Source of the DNA: an uncultured Mycoplasmatota bacterium
GTDB taxonomy: Bacteria; Bacillota_I; Bacilli_A; RF39; UBA660
Direction: 5' to 3'
NCBI GenBank assembly: GCA_947305065.1
Contig: CAMZCT010000005.1
Span: 1 to 64,000 of the forward strand
Length of the DNA: 64,000 nucleotides
Every line of letters begins with the position of its first letter. Position 1 is the stretch's first letter. The notes beneath the pieces were generated by a model that did no database searches, was not told where the DNA came from, and saw only the letters and a program-made list of their open reading frames with translations. The position numbers and the translations under genes are program-made. Shown in pieces: positions 50,323-60,295 of the stretch.

Positions 50323-52872
50323 TTACTCCTTAGATAATTCTTTTAATTCATATAACAAGTTCATAGCTTCCATTGGTGTTATATTTAATGGATCAATATC
50401 TTTTAATTTTTCCAACACCTTATCATCAGTAGCTACATCAAAGTTAAAAGTAACTTGTTCACTTAGTTCTTTATTATTCTTCGATTTACTTAATTTCTCA
50501 TACCTATTTAGAACTTCTTGAGCTCGAGATAAAACATCATTAGGTAATCCAGCTAATTTAGCAACATGAATACCATAACTCTTATCAACCGCACCATCTT
50601 TTACTTTATGTAAAAAAGTTACTTTACCATCTTTTTCAATAGCTTCAACATGAATATTTTTAATTCCCTCATTTTTATTAGCCAATTCTGTTAGTTCATG
50701 ATAATGTGTACTGAATAATGTCTTGCACTTAATCTTATTATTAACATATTCTAGTATTGCTTGAGCCAAACTCATTCCATCATAAGTAGCAGTACCTCTA
50801 CCTAATTCATCAAATAGTATTAAAGAATCTCTAGTAGCATTACAAATAGCATTTCTAGCTTCTAACATTTCTACCATAAATGTACTCTCACCAGATACCA
50901 AATCATCAGAAGCTCCAATTCTCGTAAATATCTTATCAAAAACTGGTATCTTACATGACCTACAAGGTACAAAAGAGCCCATCTGAGCCATAATTATAAT
51001 AATTGCCAATTGACGCATATAAGTTGATTTACCGCTCATATTTGGGCCTGTAATTAACATTGTATTATCTTTATCACTCATCATACAATCATTTGCGACA
51101 TATTCAAACTTTGAAACACGTTCAACAACAGGGTGTCGGCCTTCTATGATTTCTATTCTTCTTTCTTGTAACAATTCTGGTCTTACCAAAGAGTAATCAT
51201 CTGCTATTGTAGCTAAAGAAACCAATACATCTAATTGACTTATAGCAGCAGCATTAGCTTTCAAATTAAATACTTCTTTCTTTAACGATTCCTTTATTTC
51301 ACAAAACAAATTATATTCTAATTCAATTATCTTCTCTTCAGCATTAAGTACCAATGCTTCTTTTTCTTTTAAAATTGGCGAAACAAATCTTTCTGCATTA
51401 GCTAAAGTTTGTCTTCTTTCATAACCAAACTCTTCCTTAACAGATCCTATTTGTCCCTTACTTATTTCAATATAATAACCAAACACCTTATTATATCCAA
51501 CTTTCAAATTCTTAATGCCTGTTCTTTCTCTTTCCTCTTCTTCTAAAGAAGCAATAAATTCTTTTCCCCCACTTCTTATCGCTTTTAATTCATCTAATTC
51601 TTTATTATATCCATCTTTTATTAAATAACCTTCATTAAGAGTTATTGGAGGATTCTCATATATTGCATCATCTAATAATTTATATAATTTATTTTCATCT
51701 ACTAAATCAAAATCAAATTTTAGCTCTTTAATCTTTTCTTTAATCTGCGGGAATACTTTTAAACTATTCTTGATTTGTAATACATCTCTAGCGTTTAATG
51801 AACCACCATATATTTTGCCACATAATCTTTCCAAATCGTATACTTCATCCAATAAAACCATTAATTCTTCTTTAACTAAAAATTGCTCTCTAAGAGTATC
51901 AATCATATCGTATCTCTTATTAATAGCATTTATATCTTTTAAAGGTTGTAGCAATTGATTTTTTAATAATCTTGATCCGCCTGCTGTCTTTGTTTTATCC
52001 ATAAACCAAAGTAGTGAATACATTCTTTCTTTTAATCTAATAGTTTCAACTATTTCCAAATTTCTTATTGTATGAATATCCATTTCTAAATAATCATCAA
52101 GTTTAACAATTTCTACTCCACTTACATGCGATAAATCTTTCAACTGTTTAACAACTAAATAATAAAATAAATGTTTTATACCAGTAATATATTTAATATC
52201 TTTAATATCCGAATATATTTCTTCATATTCTTTTTCTAAATAATCCGAACTTATATCAACTTCTATACCATAATTATTCGCTAATAATTCAATTAATTCC
52301 TTATCAGAATCATCACTAAGTATTATTTCTTTAATACCAAGATTTAATATAGAACTAAGAAGTTTAGACTTGTTTTTTTCTATCTCCATTAAAGCTAGAT
52401 AACCAGTAGATATATCAGTATAAGTAACAATATATGATGTTTGATAATCAAGAATACTAGCAATATAGTTATTATCATGTTCATTTAACATATCAAAATC
52501 AACTATAGTTCCCTTACTTATTACTTGAATAACTCCTCTTTTAACCATTCCTTTAGCTTTCTTAGGATCTTCTAACTGCTCACATATAGCCACTTTATAA
52601 CCTTTATCTATTAATTTTTCTATATATGGTTTAACACTATGATAAGGAACTCCACACATCGGTACTCTTTCATCTAAACCAGCATTTTTACTAGTCAAAG
52701 TTAATTCTAATTCTCTACTAGCAATAATACCATCTTCAAAAAACAATTCATAAAAGTCTCCCAGTCTAAAAAACAATAATTCTTCTTGATAATTATCTTT
52801 AATCTCCATATATTGTTTCATGCCTGGACTAAGTTTACTTCTGTCTACTTCTTCTCTCTTCATATCCATCAC
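50323..52872 (-). CDS. mutS: DNA mismatch repair protein MutS
   Basis: FYELFFEDG, GPNMSGKSTYMRQLAIIIIMAQMGSFVP, LFDELGRGTATYDG, STHYHELTELA. Confidence 0.97.
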   Translation of the reverse strand: MMDMKREEVDRSKLSPGMKQYMEIKDNYQEELLFFRLGDFYELFFEDGIIASRELELTLTSKNAGLDERVPMCGVPYHSVKPYIEKLIDKGYKVAICEQLEDPKKAKGMVKRGVIQVISKGTIVDFDMLNEHDNNYIASILDYQTSYIVTYTDISTGYLALMEIEKNKSKLLSSILNLGIKEIILSDDSDKELIELLANNYGIEVDISSDYLEKEYEEIYSDIKDIKYITGIKHLFYYLVVKQLKDLSHVSGVEIVKLDDYLEMDIHTIRNLEIVETIRLKERMYSLLWFMDKTKTAGGSRLLKNQLLQPLKDINAINKRYDMIDTLREQFLVKEELMVLLDEVYDLERLCGKIYGGSLNARDVLQIKNSLKVFPQIKEKIKELKFDFDLVDENKLYKLLDDAIYENPPITLNEGYLIKDGYNKELDELKAIRSGGKEFIASLEEEERERTGIKNLKVGYNKVFGYYIEISKGQIGSVKEEFGYERRQTLANAERFVSPILKEKEALVLNAEEKIIELEYNLFCEIKESLKKEVFNLKANAAAISQLDVLVSLATIADDYSLVRPELLQERRIEIIEGRHPVVERVSKFEYVANDCMMSDKDNTMLITGPNMSGKSTYMRQLAIIIIMAQMGSFVPCRSCKIPVFDKIFTRIGASDDLVSGESTFMVEMLEARNAICNATRDSLILFDELGRGTATYDGMSLAQAILEYVNNKIKCKTLFSTHYHELTELANKNEGIKNIHVEAIEKDGKVTFLHKVKDGAVDKSYGIHVAKLAGLPNDVLSRAQEVLNRYEKLSKSKNNKELSEQVTFNFDVATDDKVLEKLKDIDPLNITPMEAMNLLYELKELSKE

Positions 52873-52927
52873 AGCCTATATAATAACATATTTTCCCAAA
52901 TTTATTAATAAAATAGTACAAAAGGGC

Positions 52928-52951
52928 AAAAAAAAATACTATTACTAGTAT
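52928..52951 (-). terminator. intrinsic terminator of microprotein unit
   Basis: Minus strand ATACTA-gtaa-TAGTAT followed by 8-9 T. Confidence 0.7.
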
Positions 52952-52954
52952 ATG

Positions 52955-53035
52955 TTAAATAGTGATAAATATTATTGTTACGATAACTAATAAAAACACT
53001 ATTATTGCATATCTACTTTTAGTATCTATATTCAT
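52955..53035 (-). CDS. 26-aa single-TM microprotein
   Basis: MNIDTKSRYAIIVFLLVIVTIIFITI*; upstream GAGGAG and promoter, downstream terminator. Not in the ORF track (short). Confidence 0.55.
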   Translation of the reverse strand: MNIDTKSRYAIIVFLLVIVTIIFITI

Positions 53036-53064
53036 CTTAACTATCGCTCCTCATGTTCAATTTC

Positions 53065-53092
53065 ATTATAACTTAACTTTTAACATTTTCAA
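53065..53092 (-). promoter_or_regulatory. promoter of microprotein unit
   Basis: TTGAAA - 16 nt - TATAAT on the minus strand. Confidence 0.6.
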
Positions 53093-53126
53093 ATTATTAT
53101 TTAAAAACTAAACAAAAATTATACAC

Positions 53127-53759
53127 CTATTTAAAGTTTACCTTATCTAAAATAGGAATTATAACTTTATTATTTATGCCACGTTTAATCTTACCAGGAA
53201 TAACCGTAGGACTTGGTAATTCATGAACACTATCTATTTTATCTACCATAGTAATAATAAATCCTTCTTTATATCTAGGTGGAATAATATTTAAAGGAAA
53301 CATATGTCTTTTAATAGAATCTGTTATTATTTTATCTTCCAAATGAGGAAAATATTTTACATAATTTTCAGCTGCAGCACTAGCATGAGTAAATCCATGC
53401 ATTTTAAATAAAGGATGTTTTGTATAAACTTCTGAAAGATATATTCCCTCATCTAAATCCTCTAAATCTTTATTATATTGCCAAGACCATGGATAAAAAT
53501 CATGCAACAAACCAGCAATTGCTGTATTTCTTACATTGGCATTAAAGATCTTAGCCATAATAAAAGCACGAAAAGATACAAGGATAGAATGATCCCATAC
53601 AGAAATATTGTGATGATGAGGAAATAATTTTCTCTTTTGAAACTCATCACTAAGAAGTATCTCTTCGACATATTTAAACCATTCATCAAAGAAAGGATTA
53701 AGTAAAATTGTATGATCTATATAAGATAACACATCAGTGTCATAATATTTACTTTTCAT
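53127..53759 (-). CDS. HD-domain phosphohydrolase family protein
   Basis: HHHNISVWDHSILVSFRA, AGLLHDFYPWSW, THASAAAENY. Confidence 0.8.
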   Translation of the reverse strand: MKSKYYDTDVLSYIDHTILLNPFFDEWFKYVEEILLSDEFQKRKLFPHHHNISVWDHSILVSFRAFIMAKIFNANVRNTAIAGLLHDFYPWSWQYNKDLEDLDEGIYLSEVYTKHPLFKMHGFTHASAAAENYVKYFPHLEDKIITDSIKRHMFPLNIIPPRYKEGFIITMVDKIDSVHELPSPTVIPGKIKRGINNKVIIPILDKVNFK

Positions 53760-54759
53760 TATTGTCTCCCTCTAAATATTGAATTGCTTCCTTCAGCGTC
53801 GAAACTTTAACTAATTTAAATTTGTAATTCTTTTCATTCATAACATTTAAAGCTTCTTCATAATTATCACTGGGAACCAAGAAAATGTCAACACCTTTAT
53901 TAGCAGCACCGATAATCTTATACTTAATACCACCAATCTCCCCAACATCTCCATTTTCCTCGATAGTACCGGTACCTACAACTCTTCTTCCCTTAGTCAA
54001 ATCCTTTTCCATCAAGCCACTATATACCATTAAAGACATCATAAGTCCCCCGCTAGACCCCGATTCAGTGGCTGTCGAATCCAATTCTATTTTTTTGGAA
54101 GATTCTATGTCAAATGTTGTCAAACTTACTACGCCAAGCTTCTTTTCCTTATCTAAAAGAATAACTTCCGTCGTCGTTTCTATTTCTTTCTTATCTCTCA
54201 ATACTGTTATTTTTAATTTATCTCCAACTTTACCTTTATTAACTACATCTACTATTTCACTAATATTTTCTACTTTTTTACCATTAATAGCAGTAATATT
54301 ATCCCCAACTTTTAATGATGTTTTAGCATCTTTATAAATATATAAAACATTATTCACTTTATTCTTTATCTCATATTCAATATTAGCTTCTTTTAAAGCT
54401 GCAACAACAGCAGCATTCTTACTTTGTTCTAAATATAATTTATTTCTTTTATTTGCATCACTTATTGATTCGTTTGGAAGTAAATTTTCTTCGTTTTTAA
54501 CTACATCCCAATCATCATTAATTAAACCTACAATAATATATGGAATACTACCTTGGACAACAGAAACGTAAGCCATATTAAAACTTCCTGATACAGGTAT
54601 CTTTTTATTATCTACTTTTACCCTATCAGAAAGATTAATAAGTCCGCCAGGCATTTCAACATCATATGGCAATTTAACAAAACTAATAAGTAAACAAATA
54701 AAGATTAGTATTAAATATAATAAATTTTCTTTTACAAAGCTATAAATTCTTTTGAACAT
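53749..54759 (-). CDS. PDZ / Lon-type (S16) secreted protease, YlbL-like
   Basis: N-terminal TM, PDZ (LKVGDNITAINGKKVENISEIV), S16 site (STATESGSSGGLMMSLMVYSGL, GTGTIEENGDVGEIGGIKYKI). Confidence 0.9.
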   Translation of the reverse strand: MFKRIYSFVKENLLYLILIFICLLISFVKLPYDVEMPGGLINLSDRVKVDNKKIPVSGSFNMAYVSVVQGSIPYIIVGLINDDWDVVKNEENLLPNESISDANKRNKLYLEQSKNAAVVAALKEANIEYEIKNKVNNVLYIYKDAKTSLKVGDNITAINGKKVENISEIVDVVNKGKVGDKLKITVLRDKKEIETTTEVILLDKEKKLGVVSLTTFDIESSKKIELDSTATESGSSGGLMMSLMVYSGLMEKDLTKGRRVVGTGTIEENGDVGEIGGIKYKIIGAANKGVDIFLVPSDNYEEALNVMNEKNYKFKLVKVSTLKEAIQYLEGDNNEK

Positions 54760-54791
54760 AAATTCTTTACCACCAATAATTCTATCTTAAA

Positions 54792-55472
54792 CTATAACAA
54801 CCTCTTACAATCTTCAGAATGGCCATTCCAGAAATGAGAATGATCATAAAAATATAAAGGTACTGTATCATTACTTCTAAAATAATATACAAATTCCAAA
54901 TCAAAATTCATCGTTGTATTAGACATAGTTTTAGAAAGTAACACCGGATATTTTAATACAAAATATCTACTATCACAAAGATCATTAGAACCAGATTTAC
55001 AATCGAAATACTGCAATTGAAATTGACAAGTATTATCAGGATATACACCCGTTTCTAATCTCCATGCTTCATAAACAGTCGGAACATTAGAATCAGTTTC
55101 AGCATACCCATAGATAAAATAATCATAGTCATTATCTCTCTTAGCAGTTATTAAGAAATATGGTGTAGATCCCTCTCCATCATAAACTATTTTTACACAT
55201 GATTTCATAGTATATATAGTAGTATTACTTATTTTACCATCTAAAGGACAAGTATCAATCTCCGTAATTCTTCTATTAACAAAATCATTTTCTACTTGTT
55301 GCATAATAATAGATCTATTAGATAAATCTTTTGTTTTACTTTCACCAAGTACCTGCTCACCTTTTAAATCAACAAGAAGATTTAAAACCTGAACCATAAC
55401 AATAGATACTAAACCAATGGCTAGTATTATTTCTATAATTGACATACCTTTTGAATTTAGTACCCTTTTCAT
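54792..55472 (-). CDS. prepilin-type N-terminal cleavage domain protein (minor pseudopilin)
   Basis: NSKGMSIIEIILAIGLVSIVMVQVLNLLV. Confidence 0.8.
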   Translation of the reverse strand: MKRVLNSKGMSIIEIILAIGLVSIVMVQVLNLLVDLKGEQVLGESKTKDLSNRSIIMQQVENDFVNRRITEIDTCPLDGKISNTTIYTMKSCVKIVYDGEGSTPYFLITAKRDNDYDYFIYGYAETDSNVPTVYEAWRLETGVYPDNTCQFQLQYFDCKSGSNDLCDSRYFVLKYPVLLSKTMSNTTMNFDLEFVYYFRSNDTVPLYFYDHSHFWNGHSEDCKRLL

Positions 55473-55485
55473 ATCTCTTATCCTC

Positions 55486-55992
55486 TCAAACTAACTCAAT
55501 TTTATAATTAAATTTAACTTTTTCTTTTAATAATTCCTTATCAGTATCTAATTTATACCAATACTTTATCGAATGTATTTTAGTATATCCAGAATTCAAT
55601 ACTTTTAACCCTAATACATATCCACCCTGGCTTCTATCTAAAGAAGATAAATCACTTATATAGATATCATCTAAAGCAACTCTTATCTGCTTTAATACCT
55701 CTTCATTATGAATATTAGGATATATTACTATCTCATAATTAATAATCCCCTTCTGGTTATTAGTAATAGTATATGTAATTCCATCATTACTTAAAGCTTT
55801 ACCATCACTTGCAATATCTATTCCTTCAAACTTTTTATCATCCAAAATAGTTACTACATCATCATAACTAGCTATCGCCCCTTCTTCTTTACCATTTAAA
55901 GAAAATAAAGCATAAGCTGATACACTAACAAAGAATACTAAAGCCAATAACTCTAATACAATTTCTTTTTTTAAAACCTTACTAGCTTCCAT
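55486..55992 (-). CDS. single-TM hypothetical protein, pseudopilin-like gene neighbour
   Basis: N-terminal KKEIVLELLALVFFVSVSAYALFSL. Confidence 0.55.
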   Translation of the reverse strand: MEASKVLKKEIVLELLALVFFVSVSAYALFSLNGKEEGAIASYDDVVTILDDKKFEGIDIASDGKALSNDGITYTITNNQKGIINYEIVIYPNIHNEEVLKQIRVALDDIYISDLSSLDRSQGGYVLGLKVLNSGYTKIHSIKYWYKLDTDKELLKEKVKFNYKIELV

Positions 55993-56923
55993 ATTTCACC
56001 TCATATGGATTATTAATTGATCCATTTCCACCATTTAATAATAAATAATCTGATAATTCTACTACTTCATTTCCTAAATGCTGACCTAAACGTTCAGTAT
56101 TTAAGGTATTATCAATATATACAGTACCATCTTTAAACCAATAATTATTATATTCTTTTAACCATGAATCAAACAAATCCATATTTGATTCATCAACCTC
56201 TCTATTATTAAAAGTTTTTAAATAATCACTAATTTGAAGATAATTATTATTTTCATTAAAATCTTCTAGAACACTATTAAATCTTATTAGTTTAAATTTA
56301 TTATTAATTAAACCAATAATACGATAAAGATTATTTTCATATAAAATATAATTATTAGGTTTGCCATAGAAAACATAATTACCTGCTTGATCTTTATAAA
56401 CTTGTTCGTTATTTACCATTGTAAATTTAAAATATTGTTCATCAAGAGTACTTATTCTAACCATTACTTTTTCTTTAGATTCATTTAGACTAAATACTTT
56501 AATATTAAACAATTTTTGATCTCCTTCTGTTCCAAACTCGTTTAAAGCAATTACTTCTTTAGCATTTTCACCAATCAATTTCATCTCGGAATTATCTATT
56601 GAATAATATACTTCCTCATTACCAGAATAGTTTAGTTCTATTAAAACATTAATTTTGTTTTTATTCTTATTAACAACACTAACATTACTACCTAATACTT
56701 TATCAATTTTTAACTTATTAACTTTAGCTACAGCTAGTAACTCCCCATGTTCAAAAGTAACTTTTAAATTATCTATATCTTTACTAAAAGACGTATATTC
56801 ACTAGTACCAGAATCCTTAGAATAAGTAGCAGATAATACAACTACTGCTAAGGAAAGAATGATAAAAATACTAATATAAAATCTCTTGCTCATATCATCA
56901 CCCATATCATATCTTAATAACAT
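55982..56923 (-). CDS. secreted/anchored protein with C-terminal GxGSxxNP motif
   Basis: N-terminal TM (FYISIFIILSLAVVVLSATYS); C-terminal LLLNGGNGSINNPYEVKYGS. Confidence 0.6.
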   Translation of the reverse strand: MLLRYDMGDDMSKRFYISIFIILSLAVVVLSATYSKDSGTSEYTSFSKDIDNLKVTFEHGELLAVAKVNKLKIDKVLGSNVSVVNKNKNKINVLIELNYSGNEEVYYSIDNSEMKLIGENAKEVIALNEFGTEGDQKLFNIKVFSLNESKEKVMVRISTLDEQYFKFTMVNNEQVYKDQAGNYVFYGKPNNYILYENNLYRIIGLINNKFKLIRFNSVLEDFNENNNYLQISDYLKTFNNREVDESNMDLFDSWLKEYNNYWFKDGTVYIDNTLNTERLGQHLGNEVVELSDYLLLNGGNGSINNPYEVKYGS

Positions 56924-56976
56924 TATATAACAAAAAAAGAAACATTTAAATATAAATGTTTCTTTTAATTAATTTA

Positions 56977-59292
56977 TTAAGTTACAAATAACTTATTATA
57001 TATTTCTGTATAATTCTTAACAGGTATTATTTTAATAGAATCTTTAACTAATTTAGGAATTTCATCTAATTCAACGTTATTTTCGTAAGGAATAAATATT
57101 CTTTCAATCCCATCGTTATAAGCAGCTATTACTTTTTCCCTTAATCCTCCTATTTTTAAGACATCTCCTCTCAAAGAGATTTCTCCCGTCATTGCAATAT
57201 TTTTTTCTATTTCTTTACTTAATAATAAACTTAATAAAGAAGTTGTAATTGCAACACCTGCTGAAGGACCATCCTTTTTAATAGCACCCTCTAAAAAGTG
57301 AATATGAATATCTAATTTATCAAATTTAACTTTTTCCAAACCATATTCTTCTCTTTTACTCTTAATATAACTAAGAGCTACAGAGATGCTTTCTTCCATT
57401 ACTTTACCTAACATACCTGTTATTTTTAAATCACCTTTACCAGGATAGATAGTTGCCTCAATTGGCATTACCATGCCGCCAACACTAGTATAAGCTAAAC
57501 CATTTACTAGCCCTACTTGCATAGTAACCAAATTATTCTTAATATCATATTTCGCTGGTCCTAAAAATTTAATTAAATCACTCTTCTTAACGATTGTTTT
57601 AATCGGACTATTAAGTTCTTTAACAGAATTAGTAACTATTTTTCTTACTATAGTACTTATATTCCTATCTAAATCTCTTACTCCAGCTTCTTTTGTATAT
57701 TTAGTAATAATATCCATAATAATATCATTACTAAACCTAATTTCTTTACTACATACCAAATGTTCTTTATAAATATTTGGTATTAAATAATTCTTAGCAA
57801 TATCTAACTTCTCAAATTCCGTATATGATGATAACTCAATTACTTCCAACCTATCATATAAAGGTGCAGGTATATCTTCTTCACTATTAGCAGTAAGAAT
57901 AAATAAAACATCTTTTAAATCAAAAGGTTCCTCTACATAATTATCAATAAACATATAATTCTGTTCCGGATCTAATATGTCTAATAATACCGATGCCGGA
58001 TCCCCTTTATAATCTTTTACCATCTTATCAATTTCATCAATTAAAATAAGTGGATTAGCAGTACCACACTTCTTTAAAGCTTGAATAACTTTACCAGGAG
58101 ACGCTCCTATATATGTTCTTCTATGTCCATTCAACTCGGCACCATCATTTAATCCACCTACAGATATCTTATAAAACTCTTTTTTTAAACTTTTTGCTAT
58201 TGCAATAGCTAAAGAAGTTTTACCAACACCAGGTGGCCCTACAAAGCACAATATTGGACTTTTTAAGTCCTTATTCCTTGCTTTAACCGCAATATACTCA
58301 ATAATCCTGTTTTTAGCCTTATCAAGCCCAAAATGAGTCGAATCAAGTACATCTTTTATTTTATCTAAATCCTTTTCATCAGAACTATATATTCCATATG
58401 GTAAATCCAAAATCAAATCCAAATAATTTCTAATAGAACTAATCTCTGGATTACTTTCTGATGTATAATCTAATTTCTTTACTTCATTTACTAATTTATT
58501 CTTTAATTTACCAGGAGCTTTTAAATTATTAATACGTTCTAGATAATCACCAATTATCTCATCTTTTAACTCATCTTCTCCTAGTTCCTTCTTAATAACA
58601 TCTAACTTTTCTCTTAAAACATATTCCCTTTGATTCTCTTCAAATTCATTTCTCAAAACTTCGTCTAATTTAACATCTAACTGAGCAACTTGTAATTCTA
58701 TAGACAAGTCATAAACTAAAGCATTAGCCCTATGTAGAGCATTAATTTCACGCATATAAAGTAATTTTTTATCTAACGAAAAAGGCATAAAAGAAACAAT
58801 TAAATCTGTTAATCTGTCTAAATCATTAACATCTCTAGTACTAGCTATAACACTATTACCAGACATTGATACTTCTATGTACTCATTTAATAATTCTAAT
58901 ATTTTTCTTCTTAAAGCAGTTTCTTCAACTTCATCAAATCTTGGTAATTCTACTTCATGAAAATCTGAAGTTAATAAATCATAATCCTCTTTACGATGGA
59001 TAAAATGTGATATTTTAACCCTCTTTATTCCAGAGACAATTATCCTAATATTTCCATTAGGTAGCTCTAACTTATTCTTGATCTTACCTATTACACCAAC
59101 ATTAGGTAAATCTGCTAAATCAGGAGCTTCCTCATAAGGATTAACAGGACAAATAACAAGAATATTACTATTGTATTTATTTATAGCGACATCAATTACT
59201 TTTGATGATATATTACTACTTAAATCTAATTTTACGTCTTGGTAAGGGAGAAGAACTATTCCTTTTAGAAGCATTACAGGTAAGTTATTCAT
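56977..59292 (-). CDS. lon: Lon protease
   Basis: Start at MNNLPVMLLKG; GPPGVGKTSLAIAIAKSL, KDGPSAGVAITTSLLSLL. Confidence 0.97.
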   Translation of the reverse strand: MNNLPVMLLKGIVLLPYQDVKLDLSSNISSKVIDVAINKYNSNILVICPVNPYEEAPDLADLPNVGVIGKIKNKLELPNGNIRIIVSGIKRVKISHFIHRKEDYDLLTSDFHEVELPRFDEVEETALRRKILELLNEYIEVSMSGNSVIASTRDVNDLDRLTDLIVSFMPFSLDKKLLYMREINALHRANALVYDLSIELQVAQLDVKLDEVLRNEFEENQREYVLREKLDVIKKELGEDELKDEIIGDYLERINNLKAPGKLKNKLVNEVKKLDYTSESNPEISSIRNYLDLILDLPYGIYSSDEKDLDKIKDVLDSTHFGLDKAKNRIIEYIAVKARNKDLKSPILCFVGPPGVGKTSLAIAIAKSLKKEFYKISVGGLNDGAELNGHRRTYIGASPGKVIQALKKCGTANPLILIDEIDKMVKDYKGDPASVLLDILDPEQNYMFIDNYVEEPFDLKDVLFILTANSEEDIPAPLYDRLEVIELSSYTEFEKLDIAKNYLIPNIYKEHLVCSKEIRFSNDIIMDIITKYTKEAGVRDLDRNISTIVRKIVTNSVKELNSPIKTIVKKSDLIKFLGPAKYDIKNNLVTMQVGLVNGLAYTSVGGMVMPIEATIYPGKGDLKITGMLGKVMEESISVALSYIKSKREEYGLEKVKFDKLDIHIHFLEGAIKKDGPSAGVAITTSLLSLLLSKEIEKNIAMTGEISLRGDVLKIGGLREKVIAAYNDGIERIFIPYENNVELDEIPKLVKDSIKIIPVKNYTEIYNKLFVT

Positions 59293-59391
59293 AGTATATC
59301 GCCTCCCTAAAAATATAATAGTTTTTATTATAAATACATATTCATTTTTTGTAAACCAAATACAGTCAATTTTCACAAAAAAAAGCAATTA

Positions 59392-60231
59392 TTATTGCTT
59401 TAATATATTTATATCATTCTCAAAATTCAAACAATACTCCCCTTTAGTCCTAGAAATTAAGACTTTTGGTTCATCAAACTTATTGAAAGAACTATTATAA
59501 TGTATTTGATATATTTCATATAACTTATCATTATCTTGACTTTTCTCTACTGTATCATAACAAGGAACATCTTCTCCATTATAGAAAATAATATAATTAA
59601 AAGTATCTTCATATTTATTACTTTCAAAATATCTCTTACTTATATTTCCTCCATTATTTTTAAACTTCTTATCACTTACATATGCTACCTTATTATTATT
59701 TAATAAGATCAAGTTATCATCACTCATCATTATGATACTATTAGGATAAAAATACAAACTAACACTACTGTTATTATTTTCAACTAAGCTCGTAATAGAA
59801 GTATCTTTATCATAAACAAAATTATCAACGGTAAAACTAAAATCACTCACGCTAATGTTTTGTTCCTCGCCTAATTTAACAACACCTAAACAATTATTAC
59901 TAAAATATTTAGTAAATTCTCCATCCTTTACTTCATATATATAATCATAAGAATCTACTGAACAAGTACCAATATCAATCTTTTCATTTAAAGTTATATT
60001 ATGACTATAATATCCATCATTAGCTGCTTTAGCTTGCTTTATCTTTTCTATCATTTGTAATTGTTCTTTATTCCATTTTGTTATCAAACCATCAGAACTC
60101 TTTAAACCTCTATATAATCCATATCCCAAAACAAATACTGTAATTATAAATGATATTAAATATAGTTTATTCTCTGATAACTTTTGAAAAAAAGCATTTG
60201 GACTATTCTCTTCTATTTTTTCTTTTTTCAT
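59392..60231 (-). CDS. membrane-anchored hypothetical protein
   Basis: Single N-terminal TM (KLYLISFIITVFVLGYGLY). Confidence 0.6.
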   Translation of the reverse strand: MKKEKIEENSPNAFFQKLSENKLYLISFIITVFVLGYGLYRGLKSSDGLITKWNKEQLQMIEKIKQAKAANDGYYSHNITLNEKIDIGTCSVDSYDYIYEVKDGEFTKYFSNNCLGVVKLGEEQNISVSDFSFTVDNFVYDKDTSITSLVENNNSSVSLYFYPNSIIMMSDDNLILLNNNKVAYVSDKKFKNNGGNISKRYFESNKYEDTFNYIIFYNGEDVPCYDTVEKSQDNDKLYEIYQIHYNSSFNKFDEPKVLISRTKGEYCLNFENDINILKQ

Positions 60232-60295
60232 ACAACCACTCTTTACCTTACTAATTATATCATTTTGTCACAAAATAAAAAAGCTTTTTAGCTTT

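Noticed and set aside
53885-54337. Plus-strand 150-aa ORF
   Set aside because: Fully antisense to the PDZ/S16 protease gene; no RBS and low-complexity S/L/P/T translation.
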